64,000 nt of DNA from Lepas anatifera. Its lineage: Eukaryota > Arthropoda > Thecostraca > Lepadidae. The DNA lies in NCBI GenBank assembly GCA_034440635.1, contig JAOTON010001929.1, positions 1,315,001 to 1,379,000 on the forward strand, given 5' to 3'. Position numbers and translations under genes: made by a program. Under the pieces are notes generated by a model. The model saw nothing but the letters and a program-made list of their open reading frames with translations, was not told the origin of the DNA and made no database searches. Below are positions 36,325 to 49,455 of this stretch, piece by piece. Position 1 is the first letter of the stretch; each line of letters begins with the position of its first letter.

Positions 36325-36935
36325 AATGGTGTTGGAAGAGAACTGTGTATGATCAGTTCAAATTCAAACGGTGTTGTAAGAGAACTGTGTATGATCAGTT
36401 CAGATTCGAATGGTGTTGTAAAGAGAACTGTGTATGATCAGTTCAGATTCGAATGGTGTTGGAAAAGTGTGGATGATCAGTTCAGATTCGAATGGTGTTG
36501 GAAAAGTGTGGATGATCAGTTCAGATTCGAATAGTATTGTTAAAGTGTGGATGATCAGTTCAGATTCGAATGGTGTTGGAAAACTGTAGATGATCCGTCC
36601 GGATTCGAATGGTGTTGGAAGAGAACTGTGTATGATCAGTTTAGATTCGAATGGTGTTGGGAAAGTGTGGATGATCAGTTCAGATTCGAATGGTGTTGGG
36701 AAAGGGTTGATGATCAGTTCAGATTCGAATTGTGTTGGAAGAGAACTGTGTATGATCAATTCAGATTCGAATGGTGTTGGAAGATAACTGTGTATGATCA
36801 GTGCAGATTCGAATGGTGTTGTGAAAGTGTGGATGATCAGTTTAGATTCGAATGATGTTGGAAAATTATGGATGATCAGTTCGGATTCGAACGGCGTTGG
36901 AAAAGAACTGTAGATGATGAGTTCAAATACGGTGC
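36325..36935 (+). repeat. Minisatellite, 39-42-bp unit, about 15 copies
   Basis: The unit is gtgtggatgatcagttcaga then ttcgaatggtgttggaaaa, with a 42-bp variant containing aagagaactgtgtatgatcag. Each unit contains the palindromes TGATCA and TTCGAA. It lies in intron 2 between the donor array and the G-rich array. Frames in both directions are open because the units are near multiples of three; no protein is supported. Confidence 0.92.
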
Positions 36936-37800
36936 TTTTTCGGCACCATGCTTCCTCTATACTTCGTATTCTTTGGTTCTATATTTTCCGTTATGCGAGA
37001 AGTTTGAGTTCAGTATCCCATATACTAAATAGTTGTTGTGTATTGGGTACTGCTCAGGGACGGATCCAGGCCGACGGTTTAGGGGAAATGGTGCTCAAAA
37101 TCGTGAAATATACGTATTTTAAAGAAAATCGGAAAATGGTGTTGGAAATTTCCCGGTTAGGGGTTAGGGGAAATTTCCCGGTTTCCCCCTGGACCCACTA
37201 GTGGTACAGATAATCCCAGTTCTCACACATGAGCACATTTCTCTGCTGCCTGTACTGTAACTGTGGTGTCGCTTTTGGGAATGACTAAGGAAGTGGTAAA
37301 GCCGCACGATATAATTTTGCACGGATATTCTCTGGTGAGCAAAGACGGTTACGTCAGCGGATGCTACTGGAAATTAACCAATACTTTTCCTTCTTTACAA
37401 TTGTACTGCTATTTTGGGTCCATTGCTATTGTTATTACTTTCACTATCAAATTATCTCACCTGATATGGAAGTTCTCAACCTTACCCAGCTTACCAAAAT
37501 TCTGAACACTTACGATAGCCATGTAATAAGAAATGGTTATGCAACCATGTTCTGGTCACGCGTAAAATGATCGAGCTACGCCCGATTTTATTGTTCCCGC
37601 GACAGAACTCCAGGTATTCTGGGAAGGCATTCAGGACATCGTCTTTCTTTCAAAACCGGCAGTAGTGTAACGGGTCCATATCGTCCAGGGACGAGTTCAC
37701 CCTCTGCACCGCCGCCGCGCAGGAGCTGCAAATTTCCCCGCCCTGGCCCATAAACATAGAAATATCCTCCGTCTAACAGGCTCATATCGTGCGTTGTGTT

Positions 37801-38000
37801 CATAGGCGGATCCAGGAGAGGGCAAGAAGGGGGGGTGAAGTGAGGGCGCTTGTCCTCTATCCACCTTCAGCGTCCCTGGAATGGTCACACTCCCCTCCCC
37901 TGGGAGCTCGATGGCGTCCCCCTTCTCTGAAATATCGCTTCCCACTCCTCCACCTTGGATATGAGCATTGGCGCTCCGGTGACAGGTTTTAGCACCCACT
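37801..38000. mobile_element. Partial hAT-type MITE
   Basis: The left end cataggcggatccagg and the following 170 bases are the inverted relative of 500-635. The other end was not found. Confidence 0.5.
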
Positions 38001-38429
38001 TGATGGTTTGTACCGCTCAAAAAGGGCGCCCCCGACTGTGCTCCGCAATCTGAAATCCTTAAACCGCCTGACTGCATTCATGCGTGGAGATCCCGGGGGT
38101 CAGGACCCCTTTGGATTTTTGGTCTCCCATAGACTTTGTATGGGCTTGTATTGCAGTGCCAGCCCTAAAAATATTTGCCTTCCCCCGCAACACTTTAGCC
38201 ATAATACCTTAATCGGCCAGCTGAAACAATCCTTCCAAATATTCCTACAAATTCACAGCCGGCATCGGCGCGCTAACGTAGCCGAATCGGGTGAGTATTC
38301 AGTACAGTGGTATCTCACTATCTGCCACTGGGCGGCAGCACCACGCGAACATATGCCGCCCCGCGTCGAGCGTGTGCTGTGAATGCCTACTGCTTCTGCC
38401 GGCCGCTAAAGTAGCCGCCCCAGTCTTGG

Positions 38430-38505
38430 CGGAAATAATAATGATTGTTGGGGTTTAACGACGCACCAACTGCCAAGGTTGTACAGCGTCGCCAACTCAC
38501 ACACT
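38430..38505. mobile_element. Possible SINE fragment
   Basis: The phrase aataataatgattgttgggg tttaacgacgcaccaactg resembles an invertebrate SINE tail with an (ATA)n end. Only one copy is visible here. Confidence 0.3.
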
Positions 38506-39433
38506 GCTGGGAAGGATTTGGGTGATATGTTTTGGCGAAAACGGCTATGGTCGCGATTTCTGTGCACATAATCTACAATTGTATTCATTGTTTATTTGTT
38601 GAGAACGACGTGAAAAACATTCAGGAATAGCTCTCCAGGATACGAGGTTTGAGCATGTCCGCCGGTCGCTAATAATTGAGTTGGCCTCGTGAGAGAACAA
38701 CAGGATAAAACCAAATGCCGGCGATGCAAAGTTCAATAGGTACAAATGTGATTTCCTTCTGCAGCAGCCGGGTTTACCTGTTACTGTTTACTGGTGCTGC
38801 TGGCCCTTAACTGACGCTTTTAACCGCTACTTTCCACTATGCACTATGCACATTCGGAAAAAGGGTGTAGGGCGATGGCGAATCCAGGAAGTGGGGGGCA
38901 GGGGCCGATCCAGAAATTAGCCAAGGGGGAAATCCTGACGGGGGATCGGCCTCCTCGAAGGGGGCCTGAAATAACTTTGGGGGCCCGACCGTGCAAGGTA
39001 TAAATTTTCAGAAAAAAATTGAAGTGCACGAAAAATATGCCGGTGAGCAAAAAAAGGAATAACCTCCTTTGGTGGGGCGGGGAATTCCTAGAACTGCGGT
39101 AACCCACAAAACTATGAACTGGCCCTAAATCGGAGGTCCGCTCAAAATTTGATTGGAGCTCCATAATTCCAGGGAGTGACCAAATTTCGGCTAGTATCAC
39201 TGATCGGGACCATCTCAGATCGCATGCAATAGTCTGTGGCTTATTTGAATAAAGAGTTTACTATCTCCTACTCCCAAACAGGGACGGATGTTGCAGCCAC
39301 AAAGGGCCGAGACCAAAGGAGCTTCACAAGCAAGGCAGGGGATCGACTGTGGCTACAGACGGCCCAGGCATGCCACGGGGAAGGAGAGGTTGTAAATGCT
39401 AGAAGTAGGAGACTGCTTTCGGTCACAATATGT

Positions 39434-39860
39434 CTGAGATCATCGTGAGGGTCCCGGTCGAGGACACTGAGGTCCCAAGTGGACCACAGGGGCCCCCGGA
39501 ATCATTTCAGGGGGCCCGGGTAGCCACAGGAGGTCCGAGTGAACCGCACGGGGCCCGGCTGGGGTCACATAGGGCCCGGGTGGATTGCAGGGTAATTATC
39601 TGCAACGGCTGAAAATAGGGGCGTAGTTCGGCAGCAGTTGGCCCGGGATAACTCTGAGGGTCCGGTCGCAGACTCAGAGGTTCCAAGTGAACTGCAAGGG
39701 ACCCGGAAGCATGTCAGGGGGCCCGGATAGCCACAAGGGGTTTGGTTCAACAGCAGATTCCCCGGACTTCCGAGACCATTGTTAGGGGCCCCGGTTGCGG
39801 GGCTCGTGGGACATCCAAGACACGGGCCCGAGAACAACTTTTGGGGCCAAGTATGCTAAA
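39434..39860 (+). repeat. GC-rich degenerate tandem duplication, about 210 bp unit
   Basis: Two copies align: gatcatcgtgagggtcccgg from 39437 and gataactctgagggtccgg from about 39647. Both continue through gaggt(c/t)ccaagtg, cagggggcccgg and atagccacaaggg or gtagccacagg. A partial third copy may follow at 39770. GGGCCC motifs recur throughout. Open frames here are not recognised. Confidence 0.7.
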
Positions 39861-41283
39861 TGCTTGTGGACTCCAAGAACATCTCTTTGGGGCCCGGAGG
39901 CCAAATCTGGCAGCCGCTGGACCCCAGGGGGGCCCCGCGGCTGCGGCGGGAGGCGCTTCTTTCCAGTACTTAAGGTCGGCCCAAGGGGGGGCGATCACCC
40001 CATCGACCCCCTTGGATCCGGCCCCGGGTTCCCACTTTTCAGAACAGACTTCCTGATTTCTGACAGAATGGGAAACATCACGACATTTTTAAACCAGACG
40101 GTACGGAAAAAACAAGGGGTACAAATGCGATGAATTTTATTTCTACATTATATAGAGAGGGTAGTTTCTTGTAAGCAGCAGGCTGATTAGTGACCGGCTG
40201 CTTCAATTTTTTTGCCGATGGCAACGCTCATGCTATTTTCTGTTACGAAAGCATAACTCTCTTTTCAGGTCCCCCTCTCCTCCGGTATGAGAGATGGCAG
40301 ATGACGGTTTGTTTGTTCAAACCAAGATTTCGTTAAATTACTGTTCCCAAACATCCGTATTTCAGAAAAAGCCATAGAATTGGGACAGACTTGCTTCCGG
40401 CATATGATGTGATACAATCCAATAAGTAAGGCGTTTTCTATGATTGAGCCTGGTTAAATGCTGGGACCTATTTTGAAAACCCTGTAAGGGAGGATCAGTC
40501 GAATGGTAATGTATATAATCATGGCAAAACATATGATTGATGGATGACGATTAGCCAAACTAAAACACATGATTGAGCAGCCCGTCACCTCGGGTTGGAT
40601 GTTGGTAGGTTCTCTTTACGATATGTCGGCACACACATATATTAGGAGTATGCACATCTTATCTGCTTTTTAACAGCATGCAGGCCTCTCCAGTTAATAC
40701 TTCACAGGAGTTTGGGAGCTGAGGGCAGCTAATGTCGTGTATTTGATTCCTTGGTGGGTCCCCACTATCAAAATCATTTAAAATGCAGTTGAAGAACGGG
40801 ATAGGATGATTATTTTTAATTGAAAGGATGTTGATTTCTAACAAGCCAAAATATGCCTGTCAAACATAGGCCAACATGAGACAACATGTTTGCATTCCTG
40901 CGTTATCATCAGGTCGGAAAAGTATAGTGAATTTACATAAAATTGTACCGAAAAATATACCTCAGCTATTAACACATTCGTAGAAGGCACTTTCGATCGG
41001 CGGACTTGTTTCACCAATAAGAACGTAAATACGCAAACAGCATACCATAGAATGTACAGCAATCATCGAACAGTTTCACAAACATGCATAAACACGCATC
41101 CGACCTTTGATTATAGAATCACCCCCTCCATATCAACCGTCCAGGTAGAACTCTCGATGATGACCAAACACTAAAATTGAAATACTGCAGTGAAAAGAAA
41201 CTAATGAAGGAAAACTAGGAGCTCGTCAATGTGTTCATTCAAGGATTAAGAGCTCTGATTTGTTAAAGATCGAATATATAGTT

Positions 41284-41288
<5 letters not shown>

Positions 41289-41327
<39 letters not shown>
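41289..41327 (+). repeat. (TA)n microsatellite
   Basis: A pure TA tract of about 38 bases in intron 2. Confidence 0.92.
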
Positions 41328-41330
<3 letters not shown>

Positions 41331-42106
41331 CAATAATGTAGTATAATAAAGATAAGATATACATTTAGTATTATTATTGTAAAACTCGTGCAGAATTCTT
41401 TCAGCGTTATGTTCTCCTCCGCACACTCACCTATTTTGTTCTCTTCAACCTGTCTAACCGGCACTCCTTCCAAATATATACCGAGTCGCCGCAGTCGTAA
41501 GGTCGTCACGCACCCCGGAAACTACGGCTAATTGACCTTTATTGCGCCGGTGGCTAAGGCCGCTGCGGACTTAAGGTGCAGCATGAGCAGACTGTCTACT
41601 AAACGTCCGTTGGCATCCGGCAGACTCGCAGCTCCGTTGACGCTTATAGCTCATTTCTTAAATTAGCCTTCATTATCGTGGGAAGCAATGTTTTCTTGCA
41701 ACGCTATGTCAGTTTTGGCATCGATCCTCTGTTTTGACAGTCAACGAATCCAGGATCAAGAATGCGGTCAGGAATCTGTAGAATCTGAAAAATTCGGTGG
41801 GCCCTTGCCAACTTATGCTTTTCCTAAATCTTATATAAGTCCCAACAAAGTCGAAGCCAGTTAAGGAGCTATTTTAGTGTGAAAATCGGCTGAAAAGATT
41901 AGGCGACAGGAAGCCAGCTTTTTATTTCAAGATGATTTCTCGTGGCTCCTAAAAAGGCACCCAATGTGTCTAACTGCTAATGAAGACAAATGAGTATAAT
42001 TTACTGGTTGTGCAGCAGTAAAGATTAACGTACTGCATGTTCGGGGGCGCCGCCAGAGCCTCAGCAGGGATTTTAGTACACGCTGGTGGAACTTGAATCT
42101 AGCGAG

Positions 42107-42205
42107 GCACAGACGGATCCAGGATTTTATATGAGAGGTGGCACTTTAGTCAAGGGGCGCCACTTTGGCCCGGAGGGGGCTCGATTTGGGCCAGGGGCAC
42201 CAGTA
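42107..42205. mobile_element. Possible hAT-type end
   Basis: cacagacggatccagga resembles the cagtggcggatccagg ends seen elsewhere, followed by a gggcgccactttggccc segment. No partner end was found. Confidence 0.35.
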
Positions 42206-43928
42206 CCAAAGATATAACGTTAGACCGATGGCCAATTACCTCGTCGTATCAGCGCCAGCCGGAGCCCATTCAACCCCTCAAAAATACCATTACGACCGAC
42301 CTAGGCTCACACCGACCAGAACAGCCAGAGCCGTCCCATAGAAGCCCTTAACTACCAGCGGGTGACTGCTCTGGTAGACAGCGGCCGACATGGGAACACA
42401 CAAGGCCAGCCCCCGTTCAACAGCAAGCGCAGATCGACGGAGGTGACGTCACACCTTATAGGATATAACATGGGACGCTTAAATGATTAACTGTCCAAAT
42501 TTTTGCCAAAAGACGTTCAGACTCGAAGGTGACATGCTTATCTTTTGCATCTGGGATAAACATGATTACCGTGTATTCTCACAAATTCGTAAGCGAGCAG
42601 TGCCATTAGCAGCAGTTTGACGCACAGCACAAAGGTGAAGGAATTCTTTCACGCCTGTGTGACGTCACTCAGACGTGAAGGGATCCCTCTTCAACGTACC
42701 TTTAAGTAAAGGTATCTTGACCCAAGGCCCTAGCCCTGTCCGCGTCGCTTTTGTCAGCACCAATCAGCGGGCCGCGTTGCGCCTACGTCACAGACTGTAG
42801 CCTCTCCCCGGGAACTAGTTCTGAGGTTTTACGGGCTGACGGCCTGCTGTTTGCGCTGATGAAAACCGTGTGCACGAAGTGGCAGTCTAATATTTTTAAT
42901 GGTGTAAGGTTTGAGTTCCCGTTGCTTAGCACAAACAAGAGGTGATTATGGCGCTGATGTTACTTTTCTGAGGAGAGGTTAGAGGTCCTGCTGACAAAAC
43001 TGTGCTGACAGCTGAACAGGGCTCCTATACGTGAGCCACAAGGCCGCAGCCGGCCAGCGCGGGAAGGGTTGTGATTGGTACTCACCGCTGCAGTGGTGAA
43101 CCTACACAGTTTGAATGGAACAACGTAGGCCAACAATCGTGAAAACAGTGTTTTGTCTGAGAAAGTCGGTCAAAATCTGGGATTTGCGGGAAAAGCCTTC
43201 CCCGTCCTGAATCCGCCAGCATGAACATGTACTTATCGACATGGAACTTCTTTTTGTTGATTCTCATCAATGCACCTAATAACAGCGGAAAGTAGAAACA
43301 CACCTTTCCTTGCTTCGTGATATACTGCAGAATTTTCTGCAAAACAGATGATTAAATATCCGAAGTAGTTACGAGCAATGAGCTTTAATCATGAGTAAGG
43401 GTGAATACCTAAGCGGGTCGATCTTCTACTATCCAACCATACTCTCTTTGCAAGGCCGGTCAAAAACCACTCACTTCGTGTTTGTCGACGAGCTCACGAG
43501 AGGAAAGAACTGCTAAATACGTGCAACCGGTTGCAAATAGCAGATCGATCGATTGCTACCGGCTACCAACAACAAAGCATTCCGCTACAGGAAGCAGCTA
43601 GAAGCTGCCTGCCAACTAACCGACCGACAGCAGCTGCGTTTTGTACTGCGTTTAGCTGCGTTTAGAACGCAGTTTCTAAATCGGTGGCGTCGCTGCTGAT
43701 TTTTCGCTAAGGGGTTGGGGGGTCGACTTCGGCTTGGTGATGACTAAGGAGGAGGGGGCTGTCCTAGAGAGCGCTTCCAAGACAGGAATCCGGCATCAAA
43801 ATTTGAAGCATTTGCTTAGGCTTAGGCCGTCAAAAGGAATAACATGTCAATCGCTCAGGTCGAGTTCCCCTACTTTGGGGAGGTCCCCTGGGTTTACAAG
43901 TTGAGGACGCGTGCTGAGAGTCCGACGT

Positions 43929-46900
43929 ACTGGAGTGGGGCGCCGGGGTACAGTGTGGGGGCAGGAGGGTACTGGATCGGGGCGCCGGGGTACAGTATGG
44001 GGGCGGGAGGGTACTGGACCCGGGCGCCGGGGTACAGTATGGGGGCAGGAGGGTACTGGACCCGGGCGCCGGGGTACAGTATGGGGGCAGGAGGGTACTG
44101 GACCGGGGCGCTGGGGTACAGTATGGGGGCAGGAGGGTACTGGACCCGGGCGCCGGGGTACAGTATGGGGGCAGGAGGGTACTGGAGTGGGGCGCCGGGG
44201 TACAGTATGGGGGCAGGAGGGTACTGGATCGGGCGCCGGGGTACATTATGGGGCGGAGGGTACTGACCCGGGCGCCGGGGTACAGTATGGGGGCAGGAAG
44301 GTACTGGACCGGGGCGCCGGGGTACAGTATGGGGGCAGGAGGGTACTGGACCGGGGCGCTGGGGTACAGTATGGGGGCAGGAGGGTACTGGACCCGGGCG
44401 CCGGGGTACAGTATGGGGGCAGGAGGGTACTGGAGTGGGGCGCCGGGGTACAGTATGGGGGCAGGAGGGTACTGGAGTGGGGCGCCGGGGTACAGTATGG
44501 GGGCAGGAGGGTACTGGAGTGGGGCGCCGGGGTACAGTGTGGGGGCAGGAGGGTACTGGACCGGGGCGCCGGGGTACAGTATGGGGGCAGGAGGGTACTG
44601 GACCGGGGCACCGGGGTACAGTATGGGGGCAGGAGGGTAGTGGACCGGGGCGCCGGGGTACAGTATGGGGGCAGGAGGGTAGTGGACCGGGGCGCCGGGG
44701 TACAGTATGGGGGCAGGAGGGTACTGGACCGGGGCGCCGGGGTACAGTATGGGGGCAGGAGGGTACTGGACCGGGGCGCCAGGGTACAGTATGGGGGCAG
44801 GAGGGTAGTGGACCGGGGCGCCGGGGTACAGTATAAGGGCAGGAGGGTACTGGACCGGGGCGCCGGGGTACAGTATGGGGGCAGGAGGGTACTGGACCGG
44901 GGCGCTGGGGTACAGTATGGGGGCAGGAGGGTACTGGACCGGGGCGCTGGGGTACACTATGGGGGCAGGAGGGTACTGGACCGGGGCGCCGGGGTACAGT
45001 ATGGGGGCAGGAGGGTACTGGACCGGGGCGCCGGGGTACAGTATGGGGGCAGGAGGGTAGTGGACCGGGGCGCTGGGGTACAGTATGGGGGCAGGAGGGT
45101 ACTGGACCGGGGCGCCGGGGTACAGTATGGGGGCAGGAGGGTACTGGACCGGGGCGCCGGGGTACAGTATGGGGGCAGGAGGGTACTGGACCGGGGCGCC
45201 GGGGTACAGTATGGGCAGGGTACTGACCGAGCGCCGGTACAGTATGGGGCGGGAATGGGGCAGGAGGGTACTGGACCGGGGCGCCGGGGTACAGTATGGG
45301 GGCAGGAGGGTACTGGACCGGGGCGCCGGGGTACAGTATGGGGGCAGGAGGGTACTGGACCGGGGCGCCGGGGTACAGTATGGGGGCAGGAGGGTACTGG
45401 ACCGGGGCGCCGGGGTACAGTATGGGGGCAGGAGGGTACTGGACCGGGGCGCCGGGGTACAGTATGGGGGCAGGAGGGTACTGGACCGGGGCGCCGGGGT
45501 ACAGTATGGGGGCAGGAGGGTACTGGACCGGGGCGCCGGGGTACAGTATGGGGGCAGGAGGGTACTGGAGTGGGGCGCCGGGGTACAGTATGGGGGCAGG
45601 AGGGTACTGGACCGGGGCGCCGGGGTACAGTATGGGGGCAGGAGGGTACTGGACCGGGGCGCCGGGGTACAGTATGGGGGCAGGAGGGTACTGGACGGGG
45701 CGCCGGGGTACAGTATGGGGCAGGAGGGTACTGGACGGGCGCCGGGGTACAGTATGGGGGCAGGAGGGTACTGGACCGGGGCGCCGGGGTACAGTATGGG
45801 GGCAGGAGGGTACTGGACCGGGGCGCCGGGGTACAGTATGGGGGCAGGAGGGTACTGGACCGGGGCGCCGGGGTACAGTATGGGGGCAGGAGGGTACTGG
45901 ACCGGGGCGCCGGTACAGTATGGGGGCAGGAGGGTACTGGAGTGGGGCGTCGGGGTACAGTATGGGGGCAGGAGGGTACTGGACCGGGGCGCCGGGGTAC
46001 AGTATGGGGGCAGGAGGGTACTGGACCGGGGCGCCGGGGTACAGTATGGGGGCAGGAGGGTACTGGACCGGGGCGCCGGGGTACAGTATGGGGGCAGGAG
46101 GGTACTGGACCGGGGCGCCGGGGTACAGTATGGGGGCAGGAGGGTACTGGAGTGGGGCGCCGGGGTACAGTATGGGGGCAGGAGGGTACTGGACCGGGGC
46201 GCCGGGGTACAGTATGGGGGCAGGAGGGTACTGGACCGGGGCGCCGGGGTACAGTATGGGGGCAGGAGGGTACTGGACCGGGGCGCCGGGGGCAGTATGG
46301 GGCAGGAGGGTACTGGACCGGGGCGCCGGGGTACAGTATGGGGGCAGGAGGGTACTGGACCGGGGCGCCGGGGTACAGTATGGGGGCAGGAGGGTACTGG
46401 ACCGGGGCGCCGGGGTACAGTATGGGGGCAGGAGGGTACTGGACCGGGGCGCCGGGGTACAGTATGGGGGCAGGAGGGTACTGGACCGGGGCGCCGGGGT
46501 ACAGTATGGGGGCAGGAGGGTACTGGACCGGGGCGCCGGGGTACAGTATGGGGGCAGGAGGGTACTGGACCGGGGCGCCGGGGTACAGTATGGGGGCAGG
46601 AGGGTACTGGACTGGGGCGCCGGGGTACAGTATGGGGGCAGGAGGGTACTGGACCGGGGCGCCGGGGTACAGTATGGGGGCAGGAGGGTACTGGACCGGG
46701 GCGCCGGGGTACAGTATGGGGGCAGGAGGGTACTGGACCGGGGCGCCGGGGTACAGTATGGGGGCAGGAGGGTACTGGAGTGGGGCGCCAGGCAGTATGG
46801 GGGCAGGAGGGTACTGGACCGGGGCGCCGGGGTACAGTATGGGGGCAGGAGGGTACTGGACCGGGGCGCCGGGGCACAGTATGGGGGCAGGAGGGTACTG

Positions 46901-49222
46901 GACCGGGGCGCCGGGGTACAGTATGGGGGCAGGAGGGTACTGGACGGGGCGCCGGGGTACAGTATGGGGGCAGGAGGGTACTGGACCGGGGCGCCGGGGT
47001 ACAAGGGTACTGGACCGGGGGCCGGGGTAAGTATGGGGGCAGGGGGTACTGGACCGGGCGCCGGGGTACAGTATGGGGGCAGGAGGGTACTGGACTGGGG
47101 CGCCGGGGTACAGTATGGGGGCAGGAGGGTACTGGACCGGGGCGCCGGGGTACAGTATGGGGGCAGGAGGGTACTGGACCGGGGCGCCGGGGTACAGTAT
47201 GGGGGCAGGAGGGTACTGGACCGGGGCGCCGGGGTACAGTATGGGGGCAGGAGGGTACTGGAGTGGGGCGCCGGGCTACAGTATGGGGGCAGGAGGGTAC
47301 TGGACCGGGGCGCCGGGGTACAGTATGGGGCAGGAGGGTACTGGACCGGGGCGCCGGGGTACAGTATGGGGGCAGGAGGGTACTGGACCGGGGCGCCGGG
47401 GTACAGTATGGGGGCAGGAGGGTACTGGACCGGGGCGCCGGGGTACAGTATGGGCAGGAGGGTACTGGACCGGGGCGCCGGGGTACAGTATGGGGGCAGG
47501 AGGGTACTGGAGTGGGGCGCCGGGGTACAGTATGGGGGCAGGAGGGTACTGGACCGGGGCGCCGGGGTACAGTATGGGGGCAGGAGGGTACTGGACCGGG
47601 GCGCCGGGGTACAGTATGGGGGCAGGAGGGTCTGGACCGGGGCGCCGGGGTACAGTATGGGGCGGGTACAGTATGGGGCAGGAGGTACTGGGCGCCGGGG
47701 TACATATGGGGGCAGGAGGGTACTGGACCGGGGCGCCGGGGTACAGTATGGGGGCAGGAGGGTACTGGACCGGGGCGCCGGGGTACAGTATGGGGGCAGG
47801 AGGGTACTGGAGTGGGGCGCCGGGGTACAGTATGGGGGCAGGAGGGTACTGGACCGGGGCGCCGGGGTACAGTATGGGGGCAGGAGGGTACTGGACCGGG
47901 GCGCCGGGGTACAGTATGGGGGCAGGAGGGTACTGGACCGGGGCGCCGGGGTACAGTATGGGGGCAGGAGGGTACTGGACCGGGGCGCCGGGGTACAGTA
48001 TGGGGGCAGGAGGGTACTGGACCGGGGCGCCGGGGTACAGTATGGGGCAGGAGGGTACTGGACCGGGGCGCCGGGGTACAGTATGGGGGCAGGAGGGTAC
48101 TGGACCGGGGCGCCGGGGTACAGTATGGGGGCGGGGCAGAGGGTACTGGACCGGGGCGCCGGGGTACAGTATGGGGGCAGGAGGGTACTGGACCGGGGCG
48201 CCGGGGTACAGTATGGGGGCAGGAGGGTACTGGACCGGGGCGCCGGGGTACAGTATGGGGGCAGGAGGGTACTGGACCGGGGCGCCGGGGTACAGTATGG
48301 GGGCAGGAGGGTACTGGACCGGGGCGCCGGGGTACAGTATGGGGGCAGGAGGGTACTGGACCGGGGCCGGGGTACAGTATGGGGGCAGGAGGGTACTGGA
48401 TGGGCGCCGGTACAGTATGGGGGCAGGAGGGTACTGGACCGGGGCGCCGGGGTACAGTATGGGGGCAGGAGGGTACTGGACCGGGGCGCCGGGGTACAGT
48501 ATGGGGGCAGGAGGGTACTGGACCGGGGCGCCGGGGTACAGTATGGGGGCAGGAGGGTACTGGACCGGGGCGCCGGGGTACAGTATGGGGGCAGGAGGGT
48601 ACTGGACCGGGGCGCCGGGGTACAGTATGGGGGCAGGAGGGTACTGGACCGGGGCGCCGGGGTACAGTATGGGGGCAGGAGGGTACTGGACCGGGGCGCC
48701 GGGGTACAGTATGGGGGCAGGAGGGTACTGGAGTGGGGCGCCGGGCTACAGTATGGGGGCAGGAGGGTACTGGACCGGGGCGCCGGGGTACAGTATGGGG
48801 GCAGGAGGGTACTGGACCGGGGCGCCGGGGTACAGTATGGGGGCAGGAGGGTACTGGACCGGGGCGCCGGGGTACAGTATGGGGGCAGGAGGGTACTGGA
48901 CCGGGGCGCCGGGGTACAGTATGGGGGCAGGAGGGTACTGGAGTGGGGCGCCGGGGTACAGTATGGGGGCAGGAGGGTACTGGACCGGGGCGCCGGGGTA
49001 CAGTATGGGGGCAGGAGGGTACTGGACCGGGGCGCCGGGGCTACAGTATGGGGACAGGAGGGTACTGGACCGGGGCGCCGGGGTACAGTATAGGGGCAGG
49101 AGGGTACTGGACCGGGGCGCCGGGGTACAGTATGGGGACAGGAGGGTACTGGTGTGGGGGTCGGGGTGCAGTATGGGGGCAGGAGGGTACTGGTGTGGGG
49201 CGTCGGGGTGCAGTATGGGGAC
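43929..49222 (+). repeat. 5.3-kb minisatellite, 42-bp G-rich unit, about 126 copies
   Basis: The consensus is gtactggaccggggcgccgg then ggtacagtatgggggcaggagg. The main variant has ggagtg for ggaccg, interspersed through the array. Each unit holds four G-runs (GGGG, GGGG, GGGGG, GGG) separated by loops of 4, 8 and 5 bases. Because 42 is a multiple of 3 and the consensus lacks stops, all six frames are open for long stretches; for example a plus frame repeats MGAGGYWTGAPGYS and a minus frame repeats PILYPGAPVQYPPA. Edge units are more diverged than central ones. It lies in intron 2 of the BTB gene and is not judged coding. Confidence 0.97.
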
Positions 49223-49261
49223 ACCGAGGCTAAGTCAGGGTATCTGCAACTCTGCCCTCTG

Positions 49262-49455
49262 AATTTTTATTAGGGCTACTCCCAACACTTGCCCAATTAC
49301 AGGGAGCATTAGCGTGGGTGTTTAAGGAACACTTCCACCGTTTCAGATGGGACACAGAAGATGGTTTTCCCCCGTGGGAATCGAACCCACCCTCATTCAT
49401 GCGATCCCAGTCTTGATACAGACAAGGCAAAACCACTAGGGCCACCCGAACCAGC
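49262..49455 (-). mobile_element. tRNA-headed SINE, family C, copy 2
   Basis: Shares actcccaaca, cacttgcccaattacagg and gtgggaatcgaaccca-type segments with 32170-32365. The minus strand carries the tRNA-like head with ggttcgattcccac. It begins about 40 bases after the giant G-rich array. Confidence 0.8.

Larger units (their letters stand above)
36936..43928. other. Middle of intron 2, sparse features
   Basis: Holds the partial MITE at 37801, the GC-rich duplication at 39434, a TA microsatellite at 41289 and a possible hAT end at 42107. A GC-rich stretch at 42730-43090 has ccaatcag and attgg motifs and a TACGTCA site. No exon recognised. Confidence 0.45.

Noticed and set aside
36268..36855. 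Open frames rich in Asp-Asp-Gln-Phe-Arg-Phe-Glu repeats
   Set aside because: They come from the 39-42-bp minisatellite and are open on both strands without any other coding sign.
43830..49262. Giant Gly/Tyr- or Pro-rich proteins on both strands
   Set aside because: They follow from a 42-bp unit without stops in any frame. Indels switch frames repeatedly, no frame has a start context or signal peptide, and the array lies inside intron 2 of the BTB gene.
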